Source of the DNA: Akkermansia muciniphila
Lineage (GTDB): Bacteria > Verrucomicrobiota > Verrucomicrobiia > Verrucomicrobiales > V1-33
Direction: 5' to 3'
DNA length: 8,193 nt
Assembly: GCA_943331195.2 (NCBI GenBank)
Contig: CALQKQ020000144.1
Location: 1 to 8,193, forward strand
Positions 5,780-8,193 of the stretch are shown here, in pieces. A program made the position numbers and the translations under genes. Numbering within the stretch: position 1 is the stretch's first letter; each line of letters opens with the position of its first letter. The notes beneath the pieces were generated by a model. That model saw only the letters and a list, made by a program, of their open reading frames with translations. It was not told where the DNA came from and made no database searches.

Positions 5780-7714
5780 ATGGGGATATCTTACCGGATG
5801 GAACCCGAGGTCGAAAGCGGTCAGATGCTTATAGACACCGTGCGGCATCAGGAACCGCTGGATTTTGCGTTCCAAATGAATTTGGATGCTGAGAAGTTCT
5901 ATCAATTGATCTGGGGAGACAAGGATACTTTCCGGTTTGCCTTTCACAAATATGGGAGACCATTCGCAATGATCCCTCATCCTCTGCAAATGCTGTGTAT
6001 TCCGGGCAAACCGTTCGGGGATTTAGGGGTGATGTGTCAGCATGACTTTGATGGAAACCGGTTGTTTCAGCACCGGAACCTAGCAAAGTGGGATTTGCTT
6101 GGCCAGAATCCTCGGATTCCGGGTTATCTTTTCGAGGACGAGAGCCGGAAATATTTGGCGGAATTGCGGGCTCTCTGGAATGGGCGGATCAGCTGGACTA
6201 CTCCGAAGCGGAAGGCTTATATTCCGGAAGTCTGGCGGCTGCGCGACAGTATAATAGGGGGAACGTGGCTGGCAGAGGATCGGAGACCACGGGCCCAGGT
6301 GTGCTGCGGGCCGCCGGTGAAATGGAGTGAAGTGCGGGTTTCCAAACCTTGGGGCAAAGAGCTGACTTTTGAAGAGGAGCGGGTCAAGGTTGCGATATCG
6401 GGGAATTCGGGAGCCTCTGGTAAAACTGGTGCCTCATATGGAGGCGACACGGCGATGCAGAAGGTACCTATGCTTGATGAGGACCAAGGGTTGCATTCGC
6501 AAACTTCAAGCCAAATGGGGGAGGACAAGCATCGTTTGGTCAAACTGCCCCAGCCTTGGCAAGTGGGTCTGAGGCGCATGGAACTGGAATTTGCGGCGGA
6601 TTCTACTTTAAGCAAAGGTGCCTCACCGCAGGCATACTGGTGGGACCTTGTTCAGGTGAAAAATGAGTGGTGGTTGAAGCTCTCAAACGAGAAAAGCGTG
6701 GTGGCGAATCTTCGACGGCGGGAAAATGGAGAGTGGTGGGGAGATTGGGTTGAGCCGAAAGGTAAAAAGCTTGTCATCCGTCGGATGGACCAGTTTTACG
6801 GGGCCATCCGTGATGCGGGTCCCCCGCCCGTAAAAGCAATGAAATCAGGCCGTTTGAGCCGTACTGTGGTTCATATGGCCAATCATGCCTTCGGGATCGG
6901 AGATGCGATCACAGGCCTCTATACTGCAGCTGGAGCAGCCGAAATGGGTTATAAGGTAGTGTATCACACCCGATACCCCCGATGGTTGGCGCGGGCATCT
7001 CATCCCAACCTGACAATTACGGATGAGGAGCCTCCTAAGGGAACTCCCGACATGGATACCGATCACTCGGAGCAATTGCGCTACTCGAGGGATAAGGTCC
7101 GGTGGTATGCTGGACGTGTGGCTGGGGCCTTACCGGTATGGAATGGAGCGAGGCCCGTCATTGACAGGGAAGTCCGCTTGCCGCGGGTGGATTTTCCGCG
7201 CTACGTGGTAATTTCACCGTTTGCCGCATGGGAGTCGCGCGACTGGCCGGAGATGCACTGGCGCCGGCTGGCGCATCTGCTGCGCGAGAGTGGGCGGGAA
7301 ATGATCGTGATCGGAATGGAGAAAGAGGAGGAACGAATCGCCCGAACCTTTGACAAAAGTTTTGCCTACTGGGCTATAAAGAAAGACGACAGCTGGGTGG
7401 AATGGGTGACCGACCTGATGCTTGGAGCCGAAGCCGTTCTCGGGTTGGACAGTGGGATGATTCACATGGCCGGTCTGCTGGGCGTACCTTCGGTCAGCAT
7501 TCACGCACATCTGCCACCTGAGTTCCTGTTTTCTTGTGCGCCCAGCGTGCGGAGCGCCGGGGCTCAGACGGCATGCTCGTATTGCCGGTGGCAGGAAGAC
7601 CGGGGATTCAATGAGGGCTGCAACTCAGCCTGCTCGGCTCTTGCGACGGTGGGACCGGAGCGGGTCATGGAGGAATTGGCGAACTCCTTACAATTAAGGG
7701 GATTGAACACCTAG
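5780..7714 (+). CDS. rest of mannosyltransferase-like domain fused to a GT9 (heptosyltransferase-like) domain
   Basis: This is the 644-residue continuation of the frame that starts at 5357; without the TGA the whole would be 785 residues. Positions 1-140 complete the MNN1-like domain, including GVMCQHDFDGNRLFQHRN (83-100) and KWDLLGQN (103-110). About 205-255 is a Gly/Ser/Gln-rich low-complexity linker, and about 285-340 is a Trp-rich segment (YWWDL, EWWLKL, EWWGDW) of unknown fold. From about 361 a GT9 domain follows: NHAFGIGDAITGLY (368-381), VISPFAAWESRDWPEMHW (477-494) and the donor-binding LGLDSGMIHMAGLLGVPSVS (554-573). It has C-terminal cysteines at 599, 602, 614 and 618. GT9 enzymes transfer heptose or related sugars during LPS or surface-glycan assembly at the inner face of the membrane. 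Reinitiation at the ATG at 5780 is possible (AGGAG directly before it, AAGGAG at 5756), and a GT9-only product could retain activity. Gene status is uncertain. Confidence 0.8.
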   Translation: MGISYRMEPEVESGQMLIDTVRHQEPLDFAFQMNLDAEKFYQLIWGDKDTFRFAFHKYGRPFAMIPHPLQMLCIPGKPFGDLGVMCQHDFDGNRLFQHRNLAKWDLLGQNPRIPGYLFEDESRKYLAELRALWNGRISWTTPKRKAYIPEVWRLRDSIIGGTWLAEDRRPRAQVCCGPPVKWSEVRVSKPWGKELTFEEERVKVAISGNSGASGKTGASYGGDTAMQKVPMLDEDQGLHSQTSSQMGEDKHRLVKLPQPWQVGLRRMELEFAADSTLSKGASPQAYWWDLVQVKNEWWLKLSNEKSVVANLRRRENGEWWGDWVEPKGKKLVIRRMDQFYGAIRDAGPPPVKAMKSGRLSRTVVHMANHAFGIGDAITGLYTAAGAAEMGYKVVYHTRYPRWLARASHPNLTITDEEPPKGTPDMDTDHSEQLRYSRDKVRWYAGRVAGALPVWNGARPVIDREVRLPRVDFPRYVVISPFAAWESRDWPEMHWRRLAHLLRESGREMIVIGMEKEEERIARTFDKSFAYWAIKKDDSWVEWVTDLMLGAEAVLGLDSGMIHMAGLLGVPSVSIHAHLPPEFLFSCAPSVRSAGAQTACSYCRWQEDRGFNEGCNSACSALATVGPERVMEELANSLQLRGLNT

Positions 7715-7748
7715 TTTGGCGTCAAGGAACGTTATCACGTCCATATAT

Positions 7749-7863
7749 TCAGACCCAGCTTTTCTCAGGATTCAGCTTTCTGATAAAGACAATGACCGAC
7801 CAAACAATGGCGGTGACTGCCTGACTGAACAAAACCGAATGACTGAGTTTTTCGCTGCTTATA
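7749..7863 (-). pseudogene. possible C-terminal remnant of a small membrane protein cut by the IS66-type end
   Basis: On the minus strand a frame ending at 7749 reads a hydrophobic stretch, AVTAIVWSVIVFI, then a charged tail RKLNPEKSWV and a stop. That is like the end of a membrane protein. The frame continues leftward only into the IS66-type repeat sequence, whose outer boundary is at 7864/7865, so a host gene may have been truncated there. It would be convergent with the glycosyltransferase gene (35 bp between stops). No family is recognisable and the stretch is short, so this is weak. Otherwise 7715-7992 holds only the IS end and its repeats. Confidence 0.15.
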
Positions 7864-7945
7864 CGTAAGCGGTGCGCGAGGTGCCGTCGTCTTTGAGTTG
7901 ATTGGGGATGACCGATCAGGCGTAAGCGGTGCGCGCAGTGCCGTC
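7864..7945. repeat. duplicated 25-bp IS66-type end sequence
   Basis: Two copies of a 25-bp sequence beginning CGTAAGCGGTGCGCG and ending GTGCCGTC lie at 7864-7888 and 7921-7945. They differ only at two adjacent bases (AG against CA) and are 57 bp apart. GTAAGC is the usual outermost sequence of IS66-family inverted repeats, so both copies look like left ends. Beyond the 25 bp the flanks diverge. Confidence 0.8.
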
Positions 7946-8193
7946 TGGAATGGATGGCGTCCGTGTGAGAACTTGGGAATGCTCTCACATCTATGCACGA
8001 GACCAGTTTGATATTGAAACAGGATGTGATGGGCCGGGTGCGGGTCACCGCTGAGCGGCGCGCTGAGGTGGTGGCGGAGTTCCAGCGCAGCGGGCTTTCG
8101 GGTTATCGTTTTGCGCGGCTGGCCGGGGTGAAGTATCCGACCTTCATGGGGTGGGTACAGCGGGCCACCCAGGAAGGTCCGGGTCTATCCGAG
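7865..8193 (+). mobile_element. left part of an IS66-family insertion sequence, running off the right edge
   Basis: The segment starts with the GTAAGCGG end typical of IS66-family elements and is followed by a gene for an Orf1/TnpA-like accessory protein on the plus strand. The element would continue with the tnpB (Orf2) and DDE transposase (tnpC) genes outside the window. The outer end could be 7865 or, if only the inner copy belongs to this element, 7922. The 8-bp target duplication expected for the family cannot be tested because the right end is missing. Confidence 0.65.
7993..8193 (+). CDS. IS66-type accessory protein Orf1 (TnpA-like), partial
   Basis: An open frame of 67 codons starts with ATG at 7993 and is still open at the window edge. 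It encodes a helix-turn-helix start typical of IS66 Orf1 proteins: VTAERRAEVVAEFQRSGL (18-35), then YRFARLAGVKYPTFMGWV (38-55). The family is usually 100-140 residues and is thought to help the DDE transposase bind DNA. Alternative starts inside (the ATG at codon 13, or a GTG) would still keep the helix-turn-helix. No clear Shine-Dalgarno is visible before 7993. The gene lies about 47 bp inside the inner IS end repeat, as expected for a first IS gene. Confidence 0.7.
   Translation, partial: MHETSLILKQDVMGRVRVTAERRAEVVAEFQRSGLSGYRFARLAGVKYPTFMGWVQRATQEGPGLSE

Noticed and set aside
7864..7945. CRISPR-like array
   Set aside because: There are only two repeat copies, both start with the IS66 end sequence, and an IS66-type gene follows.

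Overview
The window looks like an accessory stretch of a Verrucomicrobia-like chromosome, bounded by two different insertion-sequence ends. The taxonomic hint is inference. It rests on a helical-repeat signature with the pattern DPEAA..W...LPDG..RD in one hypothetical protein, a DUF4254 protein beside a G3E GTPase, and a mannosyltransferase-like/GT9 fusion. No rRNA, tRNA or CRISPR array was found.

Layout. Positions 1-122 are the terminus of an IS21-family element with two 21-bp terminal direct repeats. Positions 123-404 hold no intact gene, only a possible minus-strand relic of an IS66-type accessory protein. Two minus-strand genes follow, transcribed in the order G3E/CobW-family GTPase (2229 to 1057) and then DUF4254 protein (1001 to 405). 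From a divergent intergenic region at 2230-2315, three plus-strand genes of unknown function begin: a small twin-arginine-exported protein with six cysteines (2316-2654) and two membrane-anchored helical proteins of about 400 residues (2757-4025 and 4042-5259), probably in one transcript. Next comes a large fused glycosyltransferase frame (5357-7714): an N-terminal MNN1-like mannosyltransferase domain with a DxD motif, a linker, and a C-terminal GT9 heptosyltransferase-like domain. An in-frame TGA at 5732-5734 splits it, at the place where the family normally has tryptophan. The right edge (from 7865) is the left end of an IS66-family element with a duplicated end sequence, and its first gene runs off the window.

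How the genes fit together. The glycosyltransferase belongs to cell-surface glycan or LPS assembly, and DUF4254 proteins are often met near GT9 genes, so the flanks of the window may share a surface-polysaccharide theme. The GTPase would be a metallochaperone-type protein. The three unknown genes in the middle look like an envelope or export module, since all three carry export or anchor signals and no cytoplasmic enzyme is among them. The two IS ends, the decayed transposase relic, the nonsense codon and a more AT-rich middle section all suggest a region subject to insertion and gene decay.
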